This document shows, piece after piece, positions 1 through 8,367 of a stretch of 64,000 nt of DNA; the first letter of the stretch is position 1, and each line of letters starts with the position of its first letter. The translations under genes were made by a program, and so were the position numbers. This DNA is from Solitalea canadensis DSM 3403 (GTDB lineage: Bacteria > Bacteroidota > Bacteroidia > Sphingobacteriales > Sphingobacteriaceae), in assembly GCF_000242635.2 (NCBI RefSeq), contig NC_017770.1:4538669-4602668 (forward strand), read 5' to 3'. Below the pieces are notes generated by a model. The model saw only the letters and a program-made list of their open reading frames with translations. It was not told the origin of the DNA and did not search any database.

Positions 1-726
1 GCGGCTGCCAATCGTTTTGCGAAAAGACATCGTGCGCTAGGATTGGGTGTGTTAGGATGGCATTCTTATTTGCAGAAAAACATGATTCCATTTGAGGGTC
101 TTGAGTCAAAGATGAAAACGACGGAGATTTTCAAGCATATAAATGAGAAAGCGGATAAAGCCACTCAGGAATTAGCCAGGATTTATGGCGAACCAGAATT
201 GCTTAAGGGATATGGCAGACGTAATACAACAACTTTAGCGATTGCTCCTACAACTTCCTCTTCGGCAATTTTAGGCCAAACGTCTCCAGGAATTGAACCG
301 TTCAGTAGTAATTATTACAAAGCAGGATTATCTAAGGGTAATTTTATGCGAAAGAATAAATACCTTAAGAAACTGCTGGAGGCAAAAGGGTTAGACAATG
401 AAGAAGTTTGGAGAGAGATTATGCTTAATGGAGGTAGCGTTCAGCATATGACTCAGCTTACAGAGGAGGAGAAAGCCGTGTTTAAAACCTTTAAAGAAAT
501 AAGCCAGTTGGAAATTATCCAACAAGCATCCATCCGACAAAAATATGTTGACCAGGCGCAGAGCCTTAACCTAAACATCCCTTCAGACCTTCCAATTAAA
601 CAAGTTAATGGGTTGTTAATTGAAGCATGGAAATTGGGTATTAAAACATTGTATTATCAAAGAAGTCAGAGTGTGTCGAAAGAGTTTATCACGAGCCTGG
701 TAAGTTGCAGTAGTTGTGAGTCGTAA
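1..726 (+). CDS. nrdA: Ribonucleoside-diphosphate reductase, large (alpha) subunit, C-terminal part
   Basis: This is the C-terminal 241 residues of a class I ribonucleotide reductase catalytic subunit, which makes deoxyribonucleotides from ribonucleoside diphosphates in the cytoplasm. The reading frame is open from base 1, so the gene begins left of the window. Visible landmarks are the IAPTTSSSAILGQTSPGIEP loop, the paired tyrosines in TLYYQRSQS that carry the radical into the active site, and a C-terminal CSSCES tail matching the redox-active CxxC that accepts electrons from thioredoxin or glutaredoxin. The paired tail cysteines and the tyrosine pair argue for class Ia/b rather than class II or III. 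The small-subunit gene is not in view. A strong hairpin terminator follows 24 bases after the stop. Confidence 0.95.
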   Translation, partial: AAANRFAKRHRALGLGVLGWHSYLQKNMIPFEGLESKMKTTEIFKHINEKADKATQELARIYGEPELLKGYGRRNTTTLAIAPTTSSSAILGQTSPGIEPFSSNYYKAGLSKGNFMRKNKYLKKLLEAKGLDNEEVWREIMLNGGSVQHMTQLTEEEKAVFKTFKEISQLEIIQQASIRQKYVDQAQSLNLNIPSDLPIKQVNGLLIEAWKLGIKTLYYQRSQSVSKEFITSLVSCSSCES

Positions 727-750
727 AAAAAAGAATATATACGTTAATAA

Positions 751-785
751 AAACGGGCTTCTCATTTGAGAAGCCCGTTTTATTT
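751..785. terminator. Bidirectional hairpin terminator between nrdA and the S41 protease
   Basis: A perfect 14-bp inverted repeat (AAACGGGCTTCTCA and its complement, 751-780) with a tiny loop lies between two convergent genes. A T-rich run follows on the plus strand and A's precede it, so it can stop transcription from both sides. Confidence 0.9.
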
Positions 786-801
786 TGAAGTCGTTTCCTG
801 A

Positions 802-2111
802 TTAAAGACCTTTATTTTGGTCGTCAATTATAATTGGAATAACTTTTTTCTCAAGTTGAATACTTTCAACGTATTTCAATCCTTTGGTTGACTCTACTCC
901 TTTTGTTGATGCAACTGTACTTCCATCAATAAGGTTTAGCGCTTTTGCCAATAATGGATCATGTATATCTCCCAACGGGTATAATGATTGGTCCAACTCG
1001 TTAATGATATATTGGGGACTTAATCCGGATTCATAATCACCAAAACCATCTTTATTGGCCAGTTTAAACATTATAGGTTGTATTGCCCACGAAATTCTTT
1101 CCGGTTTTCGCTGATCATAAATAGTACTGGATGCTTGATTTTTTCCAACAGTAACTTTTCCAATATGCACTACATTGATAAATGGGCGCAGGTTATTAAT
1201 GACTAATTCACTTGCTGAGGCCGAGTAGTCGGTAGCCAGTATATATACTGTCGGAAGGTTAAGATTAGCTGACTTGATCGCTGGGAAAGACGAGCTGTTA
1301 AAAATATCGGAATAACGGTAATTGGTTTTTCCCATGTTTTTATTGCCCTGGAATTGCACGAAAATATTCTCTTCAAGAAATCCTTTCTGAATTAAGGCCG
1401 TAATAAGTGCCGCTGAAGAGACTGAACCTCCCGGATTATACCTTAAATCAAGTACAAGCTGTGAAATTCCGGCTGATTTGAACTTTTGGAATGTTTGCAA
1501 TAAAGCCTCATTATGCTCTTTTATGAATTGAGAATAATATAAATAACCAACTTTGGTTCCATTTGGAGTGTTGTATACTGTATCAAGAGGCAATGGATTT
1601 TGGCTAATGTTAGTACAAATGGATTGTTTTCAAATAAAGCTGTGATTGCTGTTTTGTAATTACTAAGGGTTATTCTCGTACCATTGATCTTTATGAACTT
1701 CTGTCCTCTCTTTATTTTTAGATTATTTGCAGGAGACCCAGGGACAACGTATTTAACCAATCCATTTACGTTATTTGGATTCAGTCTGTCTTGTTCTAAG
1801 TAAAAATCAATACCAGAGGTCTTGTATATACCATTAAGGTTTTTTATAAGTTCTTCTTTTGGCTGAATCCAAGAGAAGCGATCGTGCTTACTAATGATCG
1901 ATGCAAAAAAACTTTCCGGGTCCTGGTTAAAGTTCGGTTGACTAGGAAGTTCATCATTCCAATAATAATACACCCTCATGCTGTCCAAAACCCATTTGTT
2001 TATTTCTGAGTTGGAGACTCTGGGATCAGTGTCACTTTTTTTACAGGAAACTGATACAGCAACCAGTAGTAAGGTGTAAAGCGAAATATTTCGCCAAAAG
2101 CTTTTTTTCAT
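802..2111 (-). pseudogene. S41-family (C-terminal-processing) peptidase lipoprotein, interrupted by a frameshift
   Basis: Two overlapping reading frames together make one S41 protease. The N-terminal part (2111 down to about 1600) starts with a lipoprotein signal (MKKSFWRN, lipobox SVSC), then a cap region with YYYWNDELP and a PDZ domain ending near VLTLA. The C-terminal part (about 1610 down to 802) continues in another frame with QNPLPLDTVYN and VGYLYYSQF and carries the protease domain: LDLRYNPGGS, the nucleophile region ATDYSASASE and the lysine in TVGKNQAS. The join lies around 1595-1620, where a one-base slip restores one frame of about 430 residues. Both halves look well conserved, so the break is recent or a sequence error. 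If intact, it would be an outer-membrane or periplasmic lipoprotein protease. Substrate unknown. Confidence 0.75.
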
Positions 2112-2189
2112 AAGAAACTGATGTTGTGTATAGTTAATAATTTTATCGAGGCCTAAAATAAAGGAATGTTAGTAAATAGCAAGGCGCAT

Positions 2190-2984
2190 TGGCTTATTAT
2201 GAAAAGATATTGGTCGTTGAGGGACAAACAGCAGTAGTTCTTAACCCTGAAGAAGTTCTTGACAAACGACAAAAAGTCTGTTGAAATTCCGGAATCTGAT
2301 CCACAAATGAATAAAAGTGTAGAAGAATTGAATGTGACAATGCAACAGTCAGATCTTCAAAACCTGGTTATAAGCAGGACTACCATTCTTAGTGGACATT
2401 TAAAGGAAACTGAGCAAAAGAGATTGCTTTTAATGGAAGATTATAGCAATGCTGAAGCTATTTTGCTAAACGAAAAATATAACCAGGAAGCCTTATTGGC
2501 TAAATCTAGTAAAGGGCGTAAGGCAATTAACGAATATAGAGCTGCTTGTGATAAAGCAGAGGAGAACTGAAAGATCGTTTCACAGAAGAAATTGAAGAAC
2601 AATTTGATCAAAAGCCCGCTGAGGTGAAGTCGTACAAACTTATTCAGCAAGGACTACGACATGAAGAAAAAATAGTCAGGTGGTTTATCAAACTGACTTT
2701 ACCATAAATGGTTGGGTGAAAAGAGCTGGGAATAACTATATGATCGATATTGGTAAGTTTATAGGAGGTCAGGTAAACCTAACTAAATCAGCTGAAAGAG
2801 ACAGAAAAGTAGATGTTTACATGCCTTTTGCAAGAACCTTTATAACTGTTATTTCGTTGGAAATTCCACAAAATTATGCTGTTGAAGGTGTTAAGGCGCT
2901 TAATAAAAGCCTATCAATGAAGCCGTTGATTTCGGTAGCAAGAAAGTTTTGATTAAAAAGGGATCAAGTCTTTCTATGAAGTAA
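2190..2984 (+). pseudogene. Decayed transglutaminase-type (DUF3857/DUF3858-like) protein remnant
   Basis: Coding-like sequence runs through this stretch but changes frame at least four times, and no intact start or N-terminal domain is present. Pieces in order: VVEGQTAVVLNPEEVL near 2220, the stretch 2259-2570 with ELNVTMQQSDLQ, a piece from 2567 with LKDRFTEEIEEQFDQKPAEV, the stretch 2680-2925 with INGWVKRAGNNYMIDIGKFI and DVYMPFARTF, and a last piece with NEAVDFGSKKVLIKK ending at 2984. The order and motifs recall the C-terminal half of the DUF3857 transglutaminase proteins common in Bacteroidota; this is recognition by memory, not a search. Several breaks lie near A-runs. It sits next to the frameshifted S41 gene, so the two may be decaying together. 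Confidence 0.6.
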
Positions 2985-2990
2985 TATTTT

Positions 2991-3030
2991 AAAAACAAAT
3001 CCCGCAGAAACTCATGCCGGATTTGTTTAA
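2991..3030 (-). terminator. Hairpin terminator downstream of rmuC
   Basis: AAACAAATCC (2993-3002) pairs with GGATTTGTTT (3019-3028). On the minus strand the stem is followed by a short T-run, seven bases past the rmuC stop codon. Confidence 0.55.
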
Positions 3031-3036
3031 AACAGA

Positions 3037-4395
3037 CTATTCGCTTAATTCATCTCCGCCGTTAACCAATAAATATTTTTCATCCAATTGTTTCCCGGTT
3101 TTTGCACCTAATTTCTTCAGTTTTTCTGCGGTAACGGTTAAACTTCCCCTTCCGTTTGACAGCTTGTTTATCGCTTTATCATACGACTCTCGAGATTGAC
3201 GCAAATTCTTATCGATTTGTTCCATATCTGTTATAAAGCCGACGAACTTATCATACATATCGCCACTTAGGCGAGCGATTTCCATAACGTTTCGGTTTTG
3301 TTTTTCTTGCTTCCAGATGGAGGCAACTGTTCTCAGCGTAGCTAATAAAGTGCTCGGACTAACAATCACCACCTTCTTATCCCAGGCATAGCCAAACAGA
3401 TCGTGGTCCGCCTGCACGGCCACGCTAAAAGAGGACTCAATTGGAACGAATAACAAAACAAACTCAGGGGTATTTAAACCATTTAATTGCGAGTAGTTTT
3501 TGTTGCTCAATTCAATGACATGGTTTCGCAGCGAGTTTAAATGCGATTTCTTGAAACGATCGCTGTCTTCATCATTTTCGGCATTAACCCATTGTTCGTA
3601 TGCCAGCAAAGAAACCTTTGAGTCAATTACCAAGTGTTTGTTTTCAGGCAAATGGATAATAATATCGGGATGATACCTATTTCCGTCTGTTCCGCTTAAT
3701 CCCATCTTTTTTGCCTGTGAGGTGTAACTCTCTCCTTCAATTAATCCGGAACGTTCTAGCACCCGTTCCAAAATAAACTCACCCCAATTTCCCTGTTTTT
3801 TAGTATCGGACTTTAATGCCCTGGCCAGATTATTGGCTTCCTCACTTATTTTACTATTTAGGTCGAACAGTTTTTTAACTTCTTCTTTTAGGCTGATTTT
3901 GTCGCGAAGTTCCTGATCGTACGCCGTTTCCACTTTCTTTTCAAACGCATCAATCTTCTCCTTTAATGGATGGAGCAGTTGATCAAGGTTCTTCTGATTT
4001 TGATCTGTAAACTTTTGCGACTTTTCTTCTAAAAGTTTCCCTGCAATGTTTTCAAATTGCAACGCAAATTTCTTTTGTATCTCTTCAATATCTTGGCGCT
4101 GTTCGTCAACGCGTTGCAGCTGACTGTTCAGGTTCTCGCGTAAACGGGCCAGTTCAACACTTAAAACCCGAACTTCATGCCGTTCTTTATCAAGTTCTGT
4201 GTACAGGCTAGCCTGTTCTTGCTTTGATTGCGTTTTCAGGGCAACTAACTCAACCTGAGCCAACCTTTCACGTTCTTCCAGTTTTGATTTATCGATGTTG
4301 AGCAAATGGAGCTGCTTATTTGAAATGATGCGGGCTGCAAGAAAGCCACCAAAGGCTCCCGTTGCCAATCCAATAGAGATAGTCGTAATATCCAT
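3037..4395 (-). CDS. rmuC: DNA recombination protein RmuC
   Basis: This 452-residue protein has the RmuC layout: one N-terminal membrane anchor (about residues 5-24, rich in G and A), a long charged coiled coil (about 30-190), and the nuclease-like RmuC domain (about 190-420) with KKQGNWGEFILERVLERSGL, HPDIIIHLPENKHLVIDSKV and VVIVSPSTLLATLRTV. In E. coli RmuC limits recombination at inverted repeats; the domain resembles the PD-(D/E)xK nucleases, and the D-x-K of VIDSKV fits that. Length is normal for the family. It stands alone on the minus strand, with its own terminator and a 219-bp gap to the divergent metallopeptidase gene. Confidence 0.93.
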   Translation of the reverse strand: MDITTISIGLATGAFGGFLAARIISNKQLHLLNIDKSKLEERERLAQVELVALKTQSKQEQASLYTELDKERHEVRVLSVELARLRENLNSQLQRVDEQRQDIEEIQKKFALQFENIAGKLLEEKSQKFTDQNQKNLDQLLHPLKEKIDAFEKKVETAYDQELRDKISLKEEVKKLFDLNSKISEEANNLARALKSDTKKQGNWGEFILERVLERSGLIEGESYTSQAKKMGLSGTDGNRYHPDIIIHLPENKHLVIDSKVSLLAYEQWVNAENDEDSDRFKKSHLNSLRNHVIELSNKNYSQLNGLNTPEFVLLFVPIESSFSVAVQADHDLFGYAWDKKVVIVSPSTLLATLRTVASIWKQEKQNRNVMEIARLSGDMYDKFVGFITDMEQIDKNLRQSRESYDKAINKLSNGRGSLTVTAEKLKKLGAKTGKQLDEKYLLVNGGDELSE

Positions 4396-4614
4396 GAAAT
4401 ACTATAGAATTTGAGATAAGTGTAAAGAAGCACAATAATTATTAGCAAAACAAAAGCAAGCAATCAACCTGAAAATAATGCAGACTAAAAGGTATATTGA
4501 GTAATGAACCTGAAATAATGTCGTGCCGGAGATGTAAAAATCCTAGCACAAAAGGGTTAATCTTCGGCTTGGAATATTTTTTGAGTATTTTAGAGGAAAT
4601 AAATTAAACAAACT

Positions 4615-5301
4615 ATGTACTGGATTTTAATAGGTGGAACATTTTTGATTAGTATGTTGGTAAGCTGGCGATTTAAAAGCAAGTTTAGCAAGTATTCGCA
4701 GGAACCGCTAAGCGCTGGATTAACAGGACGCCAGGTTGCTGAAAAAATGTTACAGGATAATGGAATTACCGACGTACAGGTGGTTTCAATTGAAGGAATG
4801 CTGGGTGATCATTATAACCCTGCTAATAAAACTGTTAATCTTAGCCCAGATGTTTATCATGGTGCAAGTGTAGCGGCCGCTGCTGTGGCTGCACATGAGT
4901 GCGGACACGCTGTTCAACATGCACACTCTTATGCCTGGTTGAATTTCCGTTCGGCAATGGTGCCAGTTCTTACCGTATCATCACAATGGATGATGTGGGT
5001 TATTATGGGTGGTTTACTAGTGTTGAACTTTACTCATAACCCTACGGTGCTTTGGATTGGAATAGGCCTTTTTGGGGCGACCACGGTATTCAGTTTTGTA
5101 ACACTCCCGGTGGAGTTTGATGCAAGTAACCGTGCTTTAGCTTGGTTGGATAACGCAGGCATTACCCGTTCTCGCGAGCATGAAGATGCAAAGGATGCTT
5201 TATGGTGGGCTGCAATGACCTATGTAGTAGCAGCTTTAGGATCATTAGCTACCTTGATCTACTATATCATGTTAGCTACCGGAGCCAGCAGAAGAAACTA
5301 A
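4615..5301 (+). CDS. Membrane zinc metallopeptidase (Zn_peptidase_2 / YugP family)
   Basis: A 228-residue membrane protein with an N-terminal helix (residues 3-19), a cytoplasmic or juxtamembrane zinc site HECGH (H94, E95, H98), and three further hydrophobic helices, two around 112-155 and one at about 196-222. The LPVEFDASNRAL segment after the second helix pair is typical of the YugP family, where the aspartate or glutamate probably completes the zinc site. Family members are uncharacterised neutral zinc peptidases, distantly related to HtpX/M48. The start at 4615 is the first codon after a gene-free gap and begins directly with the first membrane helix. A strong terminator follows. Substrate cannot be told from sequence. 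Confidence 0.9.
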   Translation: MYWILIGGTFLISMLVSWRFKSKFSKYSQEPLSAGLTGRQVAEKMLQDNGITDVQVVSIEGMLGDHYNPANKTVNLSPDVYHGASVAAAAVAAHECGHAVQHAHSYAWLNFRSAMVPVLTVSSQWMMWVIMGGLLVLNFTHNPTVLWIGIGLFGATTVFSFVTLPVEFDASNRALAWLDNAGITRSREHEDAKDALWWAAMTYVVAALGSLATLIYYIMLATGASRRN

Positions 5302-5324
5302 TAAGCAATAAAACTCATTAATAT

Positions 5325-5358
5325 AAAAATGGCGGTTGAGTAATCAACCGCCATTTTT
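5325..5358. terminator. Bidirectional hairpin terminator
   Basis: AAAAATGGCGGTTGA (5325-5339) pairs perfectly with the complementary arm at 5344-5358 and is flanked by A and T runs. It lies between the convergent metallopeptidase and apaG genes. Confidence 0.9.
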
Positions 5359-5360
5359 TA

Positions 5361-5444
5361 TAATCAAATAATCAAATAATCAAATAATCAAATAATCAAA
5401 TAATCAAATAATCAAATAATCAAATAATCAAATAATCAAATAAT
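5361..5444. repeat. Ten-copy perfect 8-bp tandem repeat
   Basis: The unit TAATCAAA is repeated exactly ten times from 5361 to 5440 with no substitution, followed by a partial TAAT. It begins two bases after the terminator stem and lies 28 bases past the stop codon of apaG. The 8-bp unit is not a multiple of three and the array is non-coding. Perfect identity between copies suggests recent slippage, so copy number probably differs between strains. Confidence 0.97.
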
Positions 5445-5471
5445 TCGTAACCCGTAATCCGCAATCTCCCT

Positions 5472-5858
5472 TTAATTCAACCGATAAGGACTGATTAACT
5501 GAAATTCGGGAATATTTACTTCGAACTGAACTCCATCTACTAATCGAGTCATTCCATAAGTTCCTTTCATTGAGCCTATTTCTGTAGTTAAATTGCAACC
5601 AGAAACATATTCGTGTGTTTCTCCTGGGTCAATAACAGGTTGCTGACCAACAACACCCTCACCTTCCACTTCACGGTGTGTGCCATTTGAGTCAAATATA
5701 TACCAATGTCTCCGCATTAGTTGTACCGTATAATCCGTAAGATTTTCTATGGTGATTTTATAGGCAAACATAAAATGACTGTTTGCCGGATTTGAATATT
5801 CCGGTTGATATACGGTTTCTACCGAAATTTTAACACCGTCTGTAATTTTAGTAACCAT
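5472..5858 (-). CDS. apaG: ApaG domain protein
   Basis: At 128 residues this matches ApaG in length and sequence. The fold is a fibronectin-III-like beta sandwich; visible family landmarks are FMFAYKITIENL, QLMRRHWYIFDSNG, VEGEGVVGQQPVI and PGETHEYVSGC, followed by GSMKGTYGM. ApaG was linked to Co2+/Mg2+ efflux and diadenosine tetraphosphate levels in enterobacteria, but its biochemical role is not settled. Here it is a single gene, not next to ksgA or apaH as in Proteobacteria. The start codon at 5858 gives the usual short N-terminus. Confidence 0.93.
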   Translation of the reverse strand: MVTKITDGVKISVETVYQPEYSNPANSHFMFAYKITIENLTDYTVQLMRRHWYIFDSNGTHREVEGEGVVGQQPVIDPGETHEYVSGCNLTTEIGSMKGTYGMTRLVDGVQFEVNIPEFQLISPYRLN

Positions 5859-6020
5859 ACCAGTGTTCTTTTTTGATTGAGGGCAAATTAGAAAAAAATA
5901 TCATTTACATGCATGAAATTTAAATCTGATTTGTAAAAAACTGAATGCGTAGTTAATTAATTAAATAAACGGTATAAGTATCCGGTTATCAATTTATTAG
6001 TTTCTTTTTCAGTACAATAT

Positions 6021-7010
6021 TTACGCCAAAACAGAAGAATAAGTTTCAGAGATCTCGTCTAAAACAGCATTAATTTCATAAACGGAGTTTAAGGTTACAA
6101 GCTGACTACGCAGATCTTTGCTGTTTGGAAGTCCTTTAAAGTAGTTAGCATAATGACGACGCATCTCAAAGATTCCGGTCTTCTCCCCTTTCCACTCAAC
6201 CGACTTAAGGAAGTGTGTGCGGCAAACCTCTACTCTTTCAGAAATTGTTGGACCCGGAAGTGTTTCTCCTGTTTCAAAATAATGCTTTACCTCTCTAAAG
6301 ATCCATGGATAACCAATTGAGGCTCGTCCAATCATAATCCCATCTACTTCGTATTCCTTTCTCCAGGCAAATGCTTTTTCGGCTGAGTCAACATCACCGT
6401 TTCCGAAAATTGGAATTTCAATATTCGGATTACGCTTAATGTCTCTGATCATGGTCCAGTCGGCCGATCCTTTATACATTTGAGCGCGTGTACGACCATG
6501 AATAGTTAGGGCTTTGATTCCTACTTCCTGCAATCGCTCTGCAACCTCATGCACATTTTTGGTATTATCATCCCATCCTAACCGTGTTTTTACAGTAACC
6601 GGTAAATGTGTAGCTTCAACAACAGCTTTAGTCATCTTCACCATCTTGTCAATGTCTTGTAACAAGCTGGCACCGGCACCCTTACAGGCAACGTTTTTTA
6701 CAGGACAACCATAGTTGATATCAATAAGGTCAGGTTCAACTTTGGTAGCAACAATCGTCGCCTCGCGCATGCTTTCAATGTTGCTTCCGAATATTTGAAT
6801 ACCAATGGGTCGTTCGTATTCGAAAATATCAAGCTTTTGAAGACTTTTTGCAGCATCCCGGATCAAGCCCTCCGAAGAAATGAATTCAGTATACATCAAA
6901 TCTACCCCGTTTTGCTTACACACATAACGGAACGGCGGATCACTGACATCTTCCATTGGTGCCAACAACAAGGGGAACTCGCCCAACTCAATATTTCCTA
7001 TCTTTACCAA
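6021..7010 (-). CDS. dusB: tRNA-dihydrouridine synthase DusB
   Basis: This 329-residue FMN-dependent TIM-barrel enzyme reduces uridine in the D-loop of tRNA. Motifs in order: LLAPMEDVSDPPFR at the N-terminus, MYTEFISSEGL, IDINYGCPVKNV followed by the proton-donor cysteine in ACKGAGASLL, VTVKTRLGWD, LTIHGRTRAQMYKG, IFGNGDV and DGIMIGRASIGYPW; the C-terminal helical domain has MRRHYANYFKG. The start is a TTG at 7010, because an in-frame stop lies two codons upstream and no ATG fits. A promoter box sits 14 bases before it. DusB or DusA cannot be separated with full certainty without alignment. Confidence 0.9.
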   Translation of the reverse strand: MVKIGNIELGEFPLLLAPMEDVSDPPFRYVCKQNGVDLMYTEFISSEGLIRDAAKSLQKLDIFEYERPIGIQIFGSNIESMREATIVATKVEPDLIDINYGCPVKNVACKGAGASLLQDIDKMVKMTKAVVEATHLPVTVKTRLGWDDNTKNVHEVAERLQEVGIKALTIHGRTRAQMYKGSADWTMIRDIKRNPNIEIPIFGNGDVDSAEKAFAWRKEYEVDGIMIGRASIGYPWIFREVKHYFETGETLPGPTISERVEVCRTHFLKSVEWKGEKTGIFEMRRHYANYFKGLPNSKDLRSQLVTLNSVYEINAVLDEISETYSSVLA

Positions 7011-7024
7011 AACTCAAAATTTTC

Positions 7025-7033
7025 GCAAAATTA
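7025..7033 (-). promoter_or_regulatory. dusB promoter -7 box
   Basis: On the minus strand the sequence reads TAATTTTGC, a perfect match to the Bacteroidota TAnnTTTG box, 14 bases before the TTG start of dusB. This spacing supports the TTG start. Confidence 0.6.
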
Positions 7034-7154
7034 CTAATTTACAAGCAGCATATCAATGTTTAGTAGTGTATTGTGCTGTTGAATAGCCAATTACGAACAT
7101 ATTGCTATAGCTGCAAACGTTAATTATCACTATATTAAACTATAAAATAAACGA

Positions 7155-8096
7155 GTGAAAAAAGGACTTTTACGAGAACTACCCTTAGTAATAAAATTGC
7201 TGGCGCTTGTGACAATTGCATTTTTCAGCATGTCATTCTTTACTGCAATTTCAGCTTTACTTCTTCAACCTATTTTTGGGATTAACATAGTTCAGGACCC
7301 TAATGCGTTAACCAATTACGATCATGCAAATACGTTGGCGGCTTTTAAATTCCTGCAGGTCGTACAGGCCATCACCTTGTTTATTGTGCCAGCGCTTGTA
7401 TTTCCATGGTTGTGTGGCGAAAACACAACTGATTACCTAAAAGCAAGGAAAGCTCCGACACTTTCTTTAGTTTTTTTAGTGTTACTGATTGCTTATTTCT
7501 CGTCGCCACTATTGGAGTTAACCAATCAGGTTAATCAGAGAATGGATTTTCCGGATTTTTTGAATCGTGTGGAAGAGTGGATGCGAATGAAAGAGGATCA
7601 AATGGCTGGATTAACGAAGGCCTTCCTGAAAATGGATACAGTCCGGCAATTAATTTTTAACTTATTTATGATAGCGGTACTTCCTGCCATGGGCGAAGAG
7701 CTGCTATTCAGAGGGGTACTTCAAAAATTATTGATAGATAGCTCTCGCAATCACCATGCAGGTATCTGGATCGCAGCCATTATATTTAGTGCACTGCATT
7801 TCCAATTTTATGGATTCTTGCCTCGAATGTTCTTGGGTGTTTTGTTCGGTTATTTGTTTTATTGGAGCGGAAATATTTGGTTGCCAATTATAGCTCACTT
7901 TATTAATAATTCGACTGTGGTGGTAGTTTCGTACCTCTTTCAACATAAATTCATAAATTTCGATATAGATAAAGCCTCAAAAGTTTCTATTGAAGCTTAC
8001 GTGGCTTGTTTTGCTATCAGTGTTTTACTGGTTGTTACTTTTTATCGTAATACACGCTCTTCTACGACAAGTAATTATGGAAACGAATTGGATTAA
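7155..8096 (+). CDS. CPBP-family intramembrane glutamic protease (Abi/CAAX-like)
   Basis: A 313-residue polytopic membrane protein with about seven or eight hydrophobic helices. The C-terminal half holds the three CPBP motifs: EELLFR (EExxxR) in MGEELLFRGVLQ, FSALHF (FxxxH), and AHFINN (HxxxN). These form the buried catalytic site of this family, which includes Rce1 CAAX proteases and bacteriocin-immunity Abi proteins. The start is a GTG at 7155. The last 20 bases overlap the start of the downstream DUF2007 gene in another frame, so the two are probably co-translated. Substrate is unknown; no bacteriocin or prenylated partner is visible nearby. Confidence 0.88.
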   Translation: MKKGLLRELPLVIKLLALVTIAFFSMSFFTAISALLLQPIFGINIVQDPNALTNYDHANTLAAFKFLQVVQAITLFIVPALVFPWLCGENTTDYLKARKAPTLSLVFLVLLIAYFSSPLLELTNQVNQRMDFPDFLNRVEEWMRMKEDQMAGLTKAFLKMDTVRQLIFNLFMIAVLPAMGEELLFRGVLQKLLIDSSRNHHAGIWIAAIIFSALHFQFYGFLPRMFLGVLFGYLFYWSGNIWLPIIAHFINNSTVVVVSYLFQHKFINFDIDKASKVSIEAYVACFAISVLLVVTFYRNTRSSTTSNYGNELD

Positions 8097-8292
8097 GATC
8101 TATACAACACATGAATGGTACAAGGCGGAGTTGGTTAGCCATTTGCTGGAGCAGGAAAATCTGGAAGTAGTTTGTCTTAACAAGAAAGACTCTTCTTATT
8201 TAAGCTTTGGCGCCATTGAGCTGTATGTTCACCAGAAAGATTTTACCAAAGCAATCGAAGTTATTGTGCTGAATGAAGAAAATCCGGACTAA
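8077..8292 (+). CDS. Small DUF2007-type protein (putative signal-transducing protein)
   Basis: This 71-residue protein starts at the ATG at 8077, inside the end of the CPBP gene. It has the DUF2007 pattern: an N-terminal KIYTTHEWYKAELVSHLLEQ helix start, then LEVVCLNKKDSSYLSFGAIE, a beta strand with ELYVHQKDF, and a C-terminal acidic helix ending in NEENPD. The family folds as a small ferredoxin-like unit resembling PII proteins, and no biochemical role is established. The 20-base overlap with the protease gene is a clear sign of one transcription unit. An in-frame upstream extension is open but would run through the protease coding sequence. Confidence 0.82.
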   Translation: METNWIKIYTTHEWYKAELVSHLLEQENLEVVCLNKKDSSYLSFGAIELYVHQKDFTKAIEVIVLNEENPD

Positions 8293-8343
8293 ATTCAATT
8301 ATTCTTTTTTTCTTGTATAAAGACTATTTTTCTAAACTAAACC

Positions 8344-8352
8344 TAATTTTGC
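8344..8352 (+). promoter_or_regulatory. cdsA promoter -7 box
   Basis: TAATTTTGC is a perfect TAnnTTTG box located 15 bases before the cdsA start codon at 8368. No convincing -33 TTTG is present at ideal spacing. Confidence 0.6.
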
Positions 8353-8367
8353 GCCATAAACTAACTC

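Noticed and set aside
5361-5444. Possible short CRISPR array
   Set aside because: The copies are contiguous 8-bp units with no spacers and no cas genes anywhere in the window.
7155-8292. CPBP protease as part of a bacteriocin or phage-defence unit
   Set aside because: No precursor peptide, transporter or other defence gene is adjacent, and the family is common in housekeeping settings.
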